Source: Neisseria arctica (lineage in GTDB: Bacteria; Pseudomonadota; Gammaproteobacteria; Burkholderiales; Neisseriaceae). From it: a DNA stretch of 64,000 bases. The first letter of the stretch is position 1. The number at the start of each line of letters is the position of its first letter. The notes under the pieces were generated by a model. The model was given only the letters and a program-made list of their open reading frames with translations, did no database searches and was not told the DNA's origin. Shown in pieces: positions 1 to 8,222 of this stretch. The stretch covers positions 124,001-188,000 of the forward strand of contig NZ_CP091510.1 in NCBI RefSeq assembly GCF_022870905.1. The letters are read 5' to 3'. Made by a program: the position numbers and the translations under genes.

Positions 1-2
1 CA

Positions 3-680
3 TTTATTATCGCATTAATGGGTTGGATGCCGGCGCCGCTTGAGGCGACCTCTATTAACTCGATGTGGGTAACGGCAAAACAAAAGTTAGATCCGACTAA
101 TTATAAAGATGCTATGTTCGACTTTAATATCGGATACGCGGTTTCAACTATTTTGGCTTTGATATTCTTGGCTCTTGGCGCACTGGTTCAATATGGTAAT
201 GGTGAAGCTGTCGAGATGGTTGGCGGTAAGTATATCGGGCAATTGATTGATATGTATGCGGCCACGATTGGAGAGTGGTCTCGGCTGTTGGTGGCTTTTA
301 TTGCTTTTGCCTGCATGTTTGGTACTACGCTCACTTTGTTAGACGGTTATGGCCGGGTGAATGCGGAAACCGTGCGCTTGCTATCGAAAAGTAAGCAGTA
401 TAGCAATTGTTCTGTCGTATTTTGGACCTGCTGGTCAGCTTTTTCCGGATTGGCGGTTATTTTATGGTTTAACAGTGCATTAGCAGAAATGCTGCGCTTT
501 GCCATGATTTCAGCTTTCCTTAGTGCTCCCGTAATTGCGTGGTTAAATTATTCGCTGGTAAGAAGCACACACCGCCATGCCATTTCCGTACCGATGAATT
601 TGCTGGCCGTTGCTGGTTTGGTTTATTTAATCGGTTTTACTGTGATTTTTGTTTTGAATATGGCCGGTATTTGGGTATAA
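3..680 (+). CDS. NRAMP-family divalent metal transporter, 3' part
   Basis: The reading frame is open to the left edge, so only the last 225 residues are present. The visible part is very hydrophobic, with about five or six membrane-spanning stretches separated by short polar loops, ending in a hydrophobic C-terminus. The motif GWMPAPLEATSINSMW just inside the window and the general pattern match the C-terminal half of NRAMP-type proton-coupled metal ion transporters (usually Mn2+ or Fe2+). The first in-window ATG (18-20) is internal, not the start. A strong hairpin terminator follows 26 bp after the stop, so this is the last gene of its unit. Substrate cannot be deduced; a distant NRAMP-related branch with other specificity is possible. 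Confidence 0.7.
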   Translation, partial: FIIALMGWMPAPLEATSINSMWVTAKQKLDPTNYKDAMFDFNIGYAVSTILALIFLALGALVQYGNGEAVEMVGGKYIGQLIDMYAATIGEWSRLLVAFIAFACMFGTTLTLLDGYGRVNAETVRLLSKSKQYSNCSVVFWTCWSAFSGLAVILWFNSALAEMLRFAMISAFLSAPVIAWLNYSLVRSTHRHAISVPMNLLAVAGLVYLIGFTVIFVLNMAGIWV

Positions 681-706
681 ATACCAGCCGGTTTTGAATT
701 TATTTA

Positions 707-755
707 TTCCGCTCCGCATATCCATATTTTATTGAATATGCGGAGCGGAATTTTA
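707..755 (+). terminator. Rho-independent terminator after the metal transporter
   Basis: Perfect 15 bp inverted repeat (707-721 and 736-750, arm TTCCGCTCCGCATAT) with a 14 nt loop, followed by a short T-rich run. It contains no uptake sequence, unlike most terminators in this window. Confidence 0.8.
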
Positions 756-839
756 TGTCTATCTAAGTATTTGAATATTATTAAAAATTAATAAATTGTT
801 AAGTTTACCTATACGCTTGTGAGATAGGCAAAAATATTT

Positions 840-867
840 TTGATAGCGTTAAATCAAATGGCATAAT
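840..867 (+). promoter_or_regulatory. possible sigma70 promoter for the degV-family gene
   Basis: TTGATA (840-845), 16 nt spacer, CATAAT (862-867). Both hexamers differ from consensus at one position. It would give a leader of about 175 nt. The rest of the 756-1048 spacer is AT-rich with no ORF or repeat that I can support. Confidence 0.3.
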
Positions 868-1048
868 AAGTGGCTGAAAGGTATTTTATTGTATTGAAAA
901 ATAAATTATTTTTATTTTTTCACTTGAGATTGGAATGCAATTTATAGTTAATATTGTTATTGTAGACAAAAAATAGCATACCGTTTATCATGAAATTCTA
1001 CCGATTATTCTTAAGTCAATCTAAATATCTACCTAAGGGAAATGTCTT

Positions 1049-1942
1049 ATGGCAGGATCGTATCAGATGTACCGCTGTGCGGTATTATCTACTTCTACCA
1101 GCTCGTTGGACAGTGTATTAGATCGCGACAGCCTGATTCAAATTTTGCGCTTAACCATCCGTACGGATACTGAATATGAGTATACCGACGGACTGGATTT
1201 GAAGCCCGATGAATTTTATCAATGGCAGTACCGTTATCCGAACCACATGCCCAATACATTCCCTCCTTCATACGAGTTGTTACGCCAAACTTTCCAGCAT
1301 CTTAAAGCATTGGGCTATCATAGCGCGATTGTCACCACTTTGAGTAGCAAACTCAGCGAAACCTACCGCCGGGTTTGTCAAGTGGCAGCAGAGATGGCGG
1401 ATGAGCTAGATATTTATGTATTTGATACAGGTATTACAGGTATGCCAGAAGGTTTTTTTGCACTTGAGGCGATGCGATTATTAAAAGAAGGTTATACGCC
1501 GCAAGAAGTTATTGCAAAATTGGAGCAGATGCGGCCTTGCGGAGAGATTATATTTAGTGTTCATTCGGTGAATCAGTTAGTCAACAGCGGCATTTTGGGT
1601 AAGATAGGCGCTGTGGTTGTCGGCTTGCTGAATTTAATGCCTGTTTTGCGTTTTCACAATAATACGCTTACCAAGGTTAAAACTGCTAACAACAGCGAAG
1701 ATGTTTTAAATGCTACTGTAGAGGCGGTGGCTGCCCGTTTGCAAGGTGAGGATTTGAATAATTTGGTATTGTGCGGCATGTATGGTGGTAATCTTGATCT
1801 TTATAACCGCTTTGCAGCCAAACTACACCAAAAAACAGGCGTACATTTAACAGGTATTCCGATTTCACCGGTAGTGGGTGCTTATATCGGGCCTGATGCA
1901 GTAGGAGTGGGAATTGTGAAACGCAATGGCTGCACCGGTTAA
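1049..1942 (+). CDS. DegV-family fatty-acid-binding protein
   Basis: 297 residues. DegV proteins are two-domain cytosolic proteins that bind a fatty acid; in Firmicutes they present it to fatty acid kinase, while in proteobacteria their role is poorly known. Seen here: an N-terminal segment with a DegV-like STSTSSLD stretch, the SAIVTTLSSKLSETY region typical of the ligand pocket, FDTGITGMPEG (DegV usually has D(S/T)xxxSxGxG here), and a C-terminal domain ending in GPDAVGVGIV, the usual GPGxxGxxxx closing motif. The ATG at 1049 follows AAGGGA at a suitable distance; another ATG at 1042 is out of frame. No acyl-kinase partner is adjacent. The gene stands alone, with terminators on both sides. 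Confidence 0.8.
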   Translation: MAGSYQMYRCAVLSTSTSSLDSVLDRDSLIQILRLTIRTDTEYEYTDGLDLKPDEFYQWQYRYPNHMPNTFPPSYELLRQTFQHLKALGYHSAIVTTLSSKLSETYRRVCQVAAEMADELDIYVFDTGITGMPEGFFALEAMRLLKEGYTPQEVIAKLEQMRPCGEIIFSVHSVNQLVNSGILGKIGAVVVGLLNLMPVLRFHNNTLTKVKTANNSEDVLNATVEAVAARLQGEDLNNLVLCGMYGGNLDLYNRFAAKLHQKTGVHLTGIPISPVVGAYIGPDAVGVGIVKRNGCTG

Positions 1943-2040
1943 ACTGGTTTGGCTGAATTTAGGAGTCAAAATTAGAACACGCGGTTATAGCGTGTTTGGA
2001 CTTTATATACCTTTCAAGCAGTTGTATTGAAGATTACTAT

Positions 2041-2075
2041 ATAATGCCGTCTGAAAAGTTTTCAGACGGCATTAT
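2041..2075 (+). terminator. inverted uptake-sequence terminator after degV-family gene
   Basis: 17 bp perfect arms (2041-2057 and 2059-2075) made of two opposed ATGCCGTCTGAA uptake sequences separated by one base. Such opposed pairs commonly serve as Rho-independent terminators in Neisseria. Confidence 0.75.
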
Positions 2076-2234
2076 TCATTAAGTAAAATAAATTCAAATG
2101 CTTATGAAGTATTTTTAACCTTCTTGGAAATGATAATGATATTTTCGGTAGGTTTGGGAAAAATTTTGCCATCTTAAATGAATTTTAAGATTTATATAAA
2201 CCACATAGGCGGCTGTTGCCAATAGGATGAGACC

Positions 2235-3179
2235 ATGCTCGAATTGAAACAGATCTGTAAGCGCTTCGGCAGCAAAATTGTATCCGACAATATCAGCTTG
2301 AGTGTGGCCTCCGGTTCGATACTGGCTATTTTAGGGCCTTCAGGCTGCGGTAAGTCTACATTGTTAAATATTGCAGCCGGCCTAGTAGAGCCTGATAGCG
2401 GTGAAGTATGGATAAACGGTGAAAATCGAACACACACGCCGCCTGAGAAACGCCGTGTTGCCTTGATGTTTCAAGATTATGCTTTGTTTCCCCATCTAAA
2501 TGCCTGGCAAAATGTCGCTTTCGGTTTGAAAATGCAGGGTATTTCAAAAGAGGAAGCCAGAGTAAGGGCAGAAGAAGCATTGGCATCAGTAGGGTTGGCG
2601 GCCGAAACTGAAAGACAGGTAGATGCGCTCTCAGGAGGTGAAAAGCAGCGTGTAGCCTTAGCCCGAGCATTGGCGGTATCCCCGCAACTACTGCTGTTGG
2701 ATGAACCGTTTTCCAGTCTAGATACAGGTTTGCGCCAACAATTGCGCGAACAAACCCAAGCGCAAATACGCAGGCAAAAAGTCCCTGCCATATTGGTAAC
2801 GCACGATCCTGAAGAAGCTTTGGCTTTGGCGGATTATTTGGCATTGATGAATAAAGGCCGGCTTATACAATACGGCAAGCCGCAAGAAGTTTTACAACGC
2901 CCGGTGAATGCTTGGGTAGCCAAATTATTGGGTGCGGATAATGTCAATGAAACACGCTATATCCCGCAACATGCGCTGGTATTTAACCATGAAGAAGGGC
3001 AGCCAAGTGAGATTTTGCAAATTACCCCGAATGCCGACTACTGCCGATTGCTGTTGTTGCATCCCCAATATGGAGAAATAGTGCTGAATCTGGACTGGCA
3101 GAGGGTTGGGGGGAAGGATTTGAAGGTGGGAGAGATATGGAATATATTGATAAGTGCGAATCAGATTGCTTATTTTTAG
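2235..3179 (+). CDS. ABC transporter ATP-binding protein (PotA/CysA/FbpC-like)
   Basis: 314 residues. Walker A GPSGCGKST at 34-42, Q-loop glutamine 80, signature LSGGE at 132-136, Walker B LLLLDE at 152-157, and switch histidine 190 are all intact, so this should be an active ATPase. After the roughly 230-residue nucleotide-binding domain comes a C-terminal segment of about 80 residues resembling the TOBE-type regulatory region of ATPases for iron, sulfate, molybdate or polyamine importers. No permease or solute-binding gene lies next to it: it is flanked by a monocistronic degV-family gene and a convergent pilin gene. It must work with permeases encoded elsewhere, or be a free-standing ATPase. 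Start supported by AGGA 7 nt upstream of the ATG. The substrate cannot be inferred. Confidence 0.85.
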   Translation: MLELKQICKRFGSKIVSDNISLSVASGSILAILGPSGCGKSTLLNIAAGLVEPDSGEVWINGENRTHTPPEKRRVALMFQDYALFPHLNAWQNVAFGLKMQGISKEEARVRAEEALASVGLAAETERQVDALSGGEKQRVALARALAVSPQLLLLDEPFSSLDTGLRQQLREQTQAQIRRQKVPAILVTHDPEEALALADYLALMNKGRLIQYGKPQEVLQRPVNAWVAKLLGADNVNETRYIPQHALVFNHEEGQPSEILQITPNADYCRLLLLHPQYGEIVLNLDWQRVGGKDLKVGEIWNILISANQIAYF

Positions 3180-3218
3180 AACAACACCATATTATATTGG
3201 TTTAAAAAATAATTATTA

Positions 3219-3269
3219 AAAACACCATGCCGTATGAATAAAACTTTATTCATACGGCATGGTGTTTTT
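3219..3269. terminator. bidirectional terminator between ABC ATPase and pilin genes
   Basis: Perfect 25 bp inverted repeat (3219-3243 and 3245-3269) with A/T runs on the outer ends of both arms, so it can terminate both the plus-strand ABC gene and the minus-strand pilin gene. It does not use the uptake sequence, although it contains the partial core ATGCCGT. Confidence 0.85.
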
Positions 3270-3294
3270 AGGCTGTAGTATATAGGTTAATTAC

Positions 3295-3750
3295 TTAGTC
3301 AGCAGAGCATGAAGTAGGCAGAATAGTGCTGTCTACGTTAGAACTACAGTTCCACTCACTCTTATTATCAGACTGATCTAAGGTATAAGTAACTGTTTTG
3401 CCGCTTAACTTCGCATTTACACCTTCGGTTTTGAAGGTAACTGTAACTGTGCAGCCGCCACTACCGTCATCAGCTGCAGTGCCACCTGCGGTAACTGAAT
3501 CAACGTATTTACCAGTAATAGCGTCTTCAGCGGCAATGCCACCTTCCCCATTTGTTAAACAAGTATTATTTAGACCATAGTGTAATGCTATATCTTTTTT
3601 CACGCCGTCTGAAATACTTGGTGCTTCAGACCATTGGGCTTTTGCTGAATAGTCTTGGTACATTGGCAAGGCTACTACAGCCAAAATACCGATAATCGCT
3701 ACAACGATCATCAATTCGATCAGAGTAAAACCTTTTTGGATTGCTTTCAT
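3295..3750 (-). CDS. pilE: type IV pilin (PilE-like major pilin)
   Basis: 151-residue prepilin. The short leader MKAIQKG is followed by FTLIELMIVVAIIGILAVVA: PilD would cleave after Gly7 and methylate Phe8, and Glu5 of the mature protein (residue 12) is present. The hydrophobic N-terminal helix is followed by a globular head with four cysteines (64, 100, 135, 148); 135 and 148 probably form the C-terminal disulfide (D-region) loop of neisserial class I pilins. The length fits a major pilin rather than a longer minor pilin. The processing peptidase, platform protein and extension ATPase (pilD, pilG, pilF) lie a few kb upstream on the same strand but in a separate unit. I saw no silent pilin copies nearby. 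The name pilE is by family; a secondary pilin is possible. Confidence 0.85.
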   Translation of the reverse strand: MKAIQKGFTLIELMIVVAIIGILAVVALPMYQDYSAKAQWSEAPSISDGVKKDIALHYGLNNTCLTNGEGGIAAEDAITGKYVDSVTAGGTAADDGSGGCTVTVTFKTEGVNAKLSGKTVTYTLDQSDNKSEWNCSSNVDSTILPTSCSAD

Positions 3751-3807
3751 TTTAAAACTCCAGTTTTGTTAAGTGATTAAACTTTTAGCTCGGTTGGCCG
3801 GGCTGTT

Positions 3808-3813
3808 ATTATA
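3808..3813 (-). promoter_or_regulatory. candidate -10 element of the pilin gene
   Basis: On the minus strand this reads TATAAT, an exact consensus -10, placing the transcript start near 3801 and leaving a leader of about 50 nt. The expected -35 position (3831-3836, AGGCCA) is poor. I found no convincing sigma54 (TGGC-N-TTGC) element here. Confidence 0.4.
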
Positions 3814-4056
3814 AATATCCGTAATGTGCTTGGCCTGTTCAGGTTTAGCGGGTCATACAGTTTAGTAAGAGAAGGAATTTACAGCTTACACCAAACTATT
3901 TTGCTCGGTGGATGTGAGATATGTAGCATAGGGTGTGCCAAATATGGTGATAGATATGGGAATTTTTTTATACTATTGATTATTTTAATTTTATTTTTTA
4001 ATTTTTAATGGTTTGCCTGGAATAACATTTTTTTTAAATGTATCCTAAGCAGGTAT

Positions 4057-4155
4057 GTGCCGCTTTTTGTCAGAAATTGTTTTTTTCTTGTATTACACTT
4101 TTATGTCAAGTGCCGTTTTTTTTGTGAGAATATGCCACTTTTTGTCAGGAATTGT
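4057..4155. repeat. three diverged short repeats upstream of the pilin gene
   Basis: Three copies of a unit near TGCCGCTTTTTGTCAGAA begin at 4058, 4111 and 4133. The first and third also share a following ATTGT, and the second is the most altered (TGCCGTTTTTTTTGTGAGAA). The first and third copies are in the same frame and would both read MPLFVRNC, but no ribosome binding site supports translation. Function unknown. Confidence 0.45.
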
Positions 4156-4328
4156 GTATTAGCTCTAATTGAAGCAGCTGCCGTTAAAAATAATCTCAAA
4201 TTTGAAGCAATAATATTCAATGTTTTTTTATTAGTAGATGGCTTTTCAGTATTAAAGGCCGTCTGAAAAAATGGTAGATATTTTTAGCTTGAATTTTTAA
4301 GAATGGATTATGTGTTTTTCGTAAATAG

Positions 4329-4364
4329 AAATATAAAAATACCCGGCTAGGTATTTTTATATTT
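4329..4364 (-). terminator. terminator of the pilF-yacG operon
   Basis: Perfect 15 bp inverted repeat (4329-4343 and 4350-4364) with a 6 nt loop, rich in A/T with a CC/GG base near the loop. It lies about 165 bp past the yacG stop and has no T-run beyond the stem, so termination efficiency is uncertain. Confidence 0.55.
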
Positions 4365-4529
4365 GGGCTCTAGGTAGATATGTAGGTTTTTAAGATGAAA
4401 ACTTGAAATTAGATTTGATGTTTTAAATTAAAATGGTTTTGTTCGGATTTATTTTTGAAAAATAATCGTAATACCACTTATGTGATAAGTATGGTAAATA
4501 TGTAACTATATGAAAAATAATATATTTTA

Positions 4530-4712
4530 TTATTGCAAGGTTTCTATATTATCCTCTTGAGCTTCAACGGTATATTCTTCGTTCGCCCAGGATCCTAGAT
4601 CAATAAGCTTGCAGCGCTGGCTGCAAAATGGGCGGTAGAGGCTTTCAGGAAGCCAAGCTACGGAGTTGCCGCAGGTTGGGCATTTAACGATCGGAAATTC
4701 TGTTTGTTTCAT
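4530..4712 (-). CDS. yacG: YacG zinc protein, DNA gyrase inhibitor family
   Basis: 60 residues with the YacG zinc site: Cys11, Cys14, Cys30 and Cys34 (CPTC and CSQRC). In E. coli YacG binds the GyrB C-terminal region and blocks DNA binding by gyrase. The family is usually 60-70 residues, so this is full length. It starts 15 nt after the zapD stop and is the last gene of the run pilF-pilG-pilD-coaE-zapD-yacG; coaE-zapD-yacG is a conserved order in beta- and gammaproteobacteria, which strengthens the assignment. The tail after residue 45 is acidic and probably disordered. Confidence 0.9.
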   Translation of the reverse strand: MKQTEFPIVKCPTCGNSVAWLPESLYRPFCSQRCKLIDLGSWANEEYTVEAQEDNIETLQ

Positions 4713-4727
4713 AATGGGTTTTAGTTT

Positions 4728-5492
4728 TTAAACTACAACAGGATCGAAACTCGACATAATCAGTTTGAAAGGAACATCTTCTGTAATAGGACGACCGCGG
4801 GCGCATTCTTGGGAAGCGGAAAGAAAGCGTATGTGGGTAAAATATTTATTGGCGGAAACTTCGGGTAGGGCGTGGCGGTTGGAGTCCAACTCAATGGTGA
4901 GCATATGGATATTTTGTGCCAAGCTGTTGTGCTGGTAGTTTCCACCTGTTGCAATACAATCTACGGCGCGCGTATTGCTGCGCAAGATATTCAATAATGT
5001 ATTGATAGCGTGATAGGTAGGCATTAGGGTGGCAATCCAGCGGTGAAGATCGGCCAAACGGTATTCGAATGATTGCTGTTGCCAGAAATAGTAAGATGAT
5101 AGGTCAAACGGGCTTGTGCCGCCCGGTACCAGCATACGCTGTTTGATAGCCATCAGCCACTCATTCTCACGTAAGTGTTGGCCAAATTTTTGTTGGATAC
5201 CTTGTAAATTTTCCGCTACTTTTTGCAACTCTTCATGTCGCAAGGTAATTTCCGAGGCGGTTAATCTGCTTGAGGAAAGGAGTTTTTTTTGCCGTTCCAA
5301 TTCTTGCAGTATATCAAGCTTGAGCTCTGCCCTAGCAGCACACTCCATAATTTCAAATAATGTGAAGAGAGCCAGATGGTGTGCCCATGGACCGTTATCG
5401 CGCTCACATTCAGCATGAAAACGGTTAAACAGATGCTCGATACGCAGAAAGCTGCGTACACGTTCGGAGAGTGGATGTTCGAAGCGAATCAT
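4728..5492 (-). CDS. zapD: cell division protein ZapD
   Basis: 254 residues, the usual ZapD (YacF) length. ZapD binds FtsZ and cross-links its filaments, stabilising the division ring. The N-terminal helical half (ERVRSFLRIEHLF, family-typical) and the C-terminal beta-rich domain are both recognisable, and the protein ends in FDPVVV. Its ATG overlaps the coaE stop as ATGA (5489-5492), so translation is coupled. yacG follows after 15 nt. Confidence 0.9.
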   Translation of the reverse strand: MIRFEHPLSERVRSFLRIEHLFNRFHAECERDNGPWAHHLALFTLFEIMECAARAELKLDILQELERQKKLLSSSRLTASEITLRHEELQKVAENLQGIQQKFGQHLRENEWLMAIKQRMLVPGGTSPFDLSSYYFWQQQSFEYRLADLHRWIATLMPTYHAINTLLNILRSNTRAVDCIATGGNYQHNSLAQNIHMLTIELDSNRHALPEVSANKYFTHIRFLSASQECARGRPITEDVPFKLIMSSFDPVVV

Positions 5493-6109
5493 GAAGTTTT
5501 TTGTTGTGAGTGGGAGAATATTTCTTGATAGTAGGTGTGTAGTCTTTGCACCTTATCGTTTAATATTTCAAGCGTGGTATTGTTGGCCAATACATCATCA
5601 GCCAATTTGTAACGTTGCCGACGGTTGGCTTGATTGGCCATTATACGGATGATTTCGTGTTCTGATAAGCCGCTCCGGCTGATGACGCGTTTGATTTGTA
5701 TGCTTTCTTCAGCGTCTATTACCAAAATCCGCTGTACTAATGGCCAAAACAAAGGGTTTTCGATCAATTGGGGGATTTCGATAATACCGTAAACGGCTGC
5801 TGCTTGTTGCTGTTGTAAGCGGATATTATCCAAAATAAGCGGAAACATCAGAGCTTCAAGCTGCTTTTTTGCTTGTGGATTGTTGAATACTAAAGTTCTT
5901 AAGGCAGTACGGTTCAGACGGCCTGTTGTATCAAACATCTGATTGCCGAATAGGTTTCGTATTGGGATTAAGGCGGCGCCGTTTTCTGCAGTAAGACTGC
6001 GGCTGATATTATCTGCATCTATCAGCGGAACCCCAAGCTTGGAAAATAGTGCCGCTACGGCTGATTTGCCGCTGCCTATGCCGCCTGTAAGCCCTATCCA
6101 GTAAGTCAT
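5489..6109 (-). CDS. coaE: dephospho-CoA kinase
   Basis: 206 residues. CoaE phosphorylates the 3'-hydroxyl of dephospho-CoA with ATP, the last step of CoA synthesis. The P-loop GLTGGIGSGKS lies at residues 6-16 and DADNISR follows, as in the family. A longer frame reaches 6139, but the ATG at 6109 overlaps the pilD stop as ATGA and places the P-loop at the usual distance from the N-terminus, so I choose 6109. The gene ends in another ATGA overlap with zapD. An AG-type uptake sequence lies inside the coding region near 5916-5927. Confidence 0.92.
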   Translation of the reverse strand: MTYWIGLTGGIGSGKSAVAALFSKLGVPLIDADNISRSLTAENGAALIPIRNLFGNQMFDTTGRLNRTALRTLVFNNPQAKKQLEALMFPLILDNIRLQQQQAAAVYGIIEIPQLIENPLFWPLVQRILVIDAEESIQIKRVISRSGLSEHEIIRIMANQANRRQRYKLADDVLANNTTLEILNDKVQRLHTYYQEIFSHSQQKTS

Positions 6110-6969
6110 CCTGTAAATCCGGAGGAGCGCAACCACCATTCGATGGCTGTGTGTACTGGTTGGTTAAATATAAAAACCAACCAGCCTGCAATTGCCAAGC
6201 TTGGTCCGAAAGCAAAAGGTTGGCCTTTCGAAACACGCGTGATTAGTGCGCTGATAATGCCAATAAGCGCTGCTGAGAATACAATGACGGGTAAGACGCC
6301 TAAGCCCAGCCATGCGCCTAGTGCAGCCAATAATTTGAAATCACCGCCGCCTATACCGATTTTTCCGGTCGCTATTTTATATAGGTAGCACAGCAGCCAT
6401 AAGCTCATATAACCTGTTACTGCCCCTAAAACTGAGGAGGTAAGGGGGATAAAAGCACCATTTAGGTTGAATAAAAGCCCAAGCCAAATGAGTGGCAGGG
6501 TCAGCTGATCCGGCAAATATTGGGTATCTGCATCAATAAAGGTTAGTGCTAATAAAAATGCAGTGAAAACCAAGCCGCCTAATGTGAGCCAACTCCAACC
6601 ATATTGCCAAGCGACGGTGGCAAATAATGCGGCGGTTAACAATTCAACAAGCGGATAGCGTTTACTGATTGGTGTGTGGCAATGATGGCATTTTCCTTTC
6701 AGTAAAAGATAGCTGATAACGGGAATATTCTGCCAAGCTTTTACCGGTGAGGCACATTTAGGGCAGCGTGAGTCGGGCTTAATCAGATTAAAGGGTTGCC
6801 GTTCTTCATCGGTTAGAGGAATACTCAAATGCTCTTTTGCAAATGTAGTCCAGCTCTGCTCCATCATGATAGGGGTACGGTAAATCACAACATTCAAAAA
6901 ACTTCCGACTAGCAGGCCGAATAGGGTTGCCAATGGGATGGCGAAAGGTGCAAAAGTTTGCCAATCCAT
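6106..6969 (-). CDS. pilD: type IV prepilin peptidase/N-methyltransferase
   Basis: 287 residues from the ATG at 6969, which follows the pilG stop by one base; an upstream in-frame start (7017) lies inside pilG and is unlikely. This inner-membrane aspartic protease removes the short pilin leader and methylates the new N-terminal Phe. Seen: the cytosolic zinc-type domain with Cys69, Cys72, Cys94 and Cys97; the catalytic aspartates in FIDADTQYLPD (Asp146) and GIGGGDFK (Asp210); about eight membrane segments. Its substrates include the pilin at 3295-3750. It overlaps coaE by 4 bp. Confidence 0.93.
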   Translation of the reverse strand: MDWQTFAPFAIPLATLFGLLVGSFLNVVIYRTPIMMEQSWTTFAKEHLSIPLTDEERQPFNLIKPDSRCPKCASPVKAWQNIPVISYLLLKGKCHHCHTPISKRYPLVELLTAALFATVAWQYGWSWLTLGGLVFTAFLLALTFIDADTQYLPDQLTLPLIWLGLLFNLNGAFIPLTSSVLGAVTGYMSLWLLCYLYKIATGKIGIGGGDFKLLAALGAWLGLGVLPVIVFSAALIGIISALITRVSKGQPFAFGPSLAIAGWLVFIFNQPVHTAIEWWLRSSGFTG

Positions 6970-6970
6970 A

Positions 6971-8212
6971 TTAGCCCACCACGTTACCAAGATTAAATAA
7001 CGGTAGATACATGGCAATCAGTATTACGCCGATAATTGAGCCTAACACGACCATAATAATAGGTTCCATCAGTGTAGATAATTGGCCGACCGCATTATCT
7101 ACTTCATCTTCATAGAACTCAGCAGCTTTGTTCAACATATCATCAAGAGAGCCGGATTCTTCACCAATCGAAGCCATTTGTAATACCATGTTTGGAAAGA
7201 GGTCTGTGGCTTGCATGCTGGATGTAAGAGACAAACCTTGGTTAACTTTGGCACGAATATTTTGAGTTCCTTCTTCGTATAGAATATTACCGGCAGCCCC
7301 TGCTACAGAATCTAATGCTTCAACTAGTGGTACCCCTGCAGCGAAAAGAGTAGATGTAGTTCGTGCCCAACGTGCGATAGTCGCTTTTCGGACGATGATT
7401 CCGAAAATAGGTAAACGTAAAAGTAGGGTATCTACACGCTTTTGAAATGATGGTGAACGCTCATGAAATTTGTATAAAATAAATATACCTGCAATGATAC
7501 CCAAAATGATTAACCAGCCATAGGCAACAAAAAAATCAGAAATAGACATCATAATCAATGTCAATCCGGGTAGCTCAGCTCCCATATTGCTATATATTTC
7601 TTTAAACGCTGGTAACACAAACATCATCATAATAATGATTAAGGCAATTGCAACCGTAACGACTGCAACAGGATAGGTAAGAGCACTTTTAACTTTACGT
7701 TTAATTGCTTGGGTTTTTTCTTTATATAAAGCCAATTTGTCCAGCAGGCCTTCCAACACCCCACCTGTTTCACCAGCCGCAATCAGATTACAGTAAAAAC
7801 GGTCAAAATATTTCGGATGTTTGGCAAATGCACGGGATAATGAGCTGCCCTGCTCTACCTCTGCGCGTATCTGCATCAGCATTTGGGTCATTGCCGGGTT
7901 GGCATGGCCGCGTGCAACGATTTCAAAAGCCTGCATTAATGGCAGCCCGGCTTTCATCATGGTTGCCAATTGGCGGGTGAAAACGGTGATGTCTTCTTGC
8001 GTAATACGACGTTTTCTAACTTCTTTTACCTTACTGATACGGATAGGTTTGATGCCGCGGCGCTGAAGTTTTTTGCGTGCTTCATCCTCGTCTTTTGCAG
8101 CTACTTCACCGCGGACGAGTTGGTCGGTATGGGTGTTTTTCCCTTCAAAGCTAAAACGCTTTCCCTTGGTTCTGGCAGTAAAAATGCTGCTCTTTTTTTG
8201 GTTTTGACTCAT
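6971..8212 (-). CDS. pilG: type IV pilus inner-membrane platform protein
   Basis: 413 residues; called PilG in Neisseria and PilC in Pseudomonas. It is the inner-membrane platform that works with the extension ATPase PilF. Two copies of the T2SS-F domain are visible: the first after about residue 75 (FTRQLATMMKAGLPL) and the second near residue 280 (WARTTSTLFAAGVPL), each followed by membrane segments; the last one ends VILIAMYLPLF near the C-terminus. An AAAGG sequence lies upstream of the ATG, within the 10 bp gap to pilF and the pilF end. Full length for the family. Confidence 0.94.
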   Translation of the reverse strand: MSQNQKKSSIFTARTKGKRFSFEGKNTHTDQLVRGEVAAKDEDEARKKLQRRGIKPIRISKVKEVRKRRITQEDITVFTRQLATMMKAGLPLMQAFEIVARGHANPAMTQMLMQIRAEVEQGSSLSRAFAKHPKYFDRFYCNLIAAGETGGVLEGLLDKLALYKEKTQAIKRKVKSALTYPVAVVTVAIALIIIMMMFVLPAFKEIYSNMGAELPGLTLIMMSISDFFVAYGWLIILGIIAGIFILYKFHERSPSFQKRVDTLLLRLPIFGIIVRKATIARWARTTSTLFAAGVPLVEALDSVAGAAGNILYEEGTQNIRAKVNQGLSLTSSMQATDLFPNMVLQMASIGEESGSLDDMLNKAAEFYEDEVDNAVGQLSTLMEPIIMVVLGSIIGVILIAMYLPLFNLGNVVG

Positions 8213-8222
8213 TATTCAGCCT

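Larger units (their letters stand above)
3751..4529. other. AT-rich spacer between pilin and yacG genes
   Basis: About 780 bp without a supportable gene. It holds the pilin -10 element, a set of diverged repeats (4057-4155), a single AG-type uptake sequence (4256-4267) and the yacG terminator (4329-4364). Two short open frames (3826-4008 and 4057-4266) lack ribosome binding sites and have low-complexity, Phe/Val/Leu-rich translations; I do not regard them as genes. No silent pilin cassette and no G-quadruplex-type G-run array is visible. Confidence 0.6.

Noticed and set aside
2356..2844. Minus-strand frames across the ABC ATPase gene
   Set aside because: Antisense shadows of a gene with intact motifs; no ribosome binding sites.
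3295..3750. Silent pilin cassettes or a pilin recombination system
   Set aside because: I looked for partial pilin copies and G-run arrays on both sides and saw none in this window.
3826..4266. Two short plus-strand frames upstream of the pilin gene
   Set aside because: No ribosome binding site, Phe-rich low-complexity translations and repeats in the DNA explain them.
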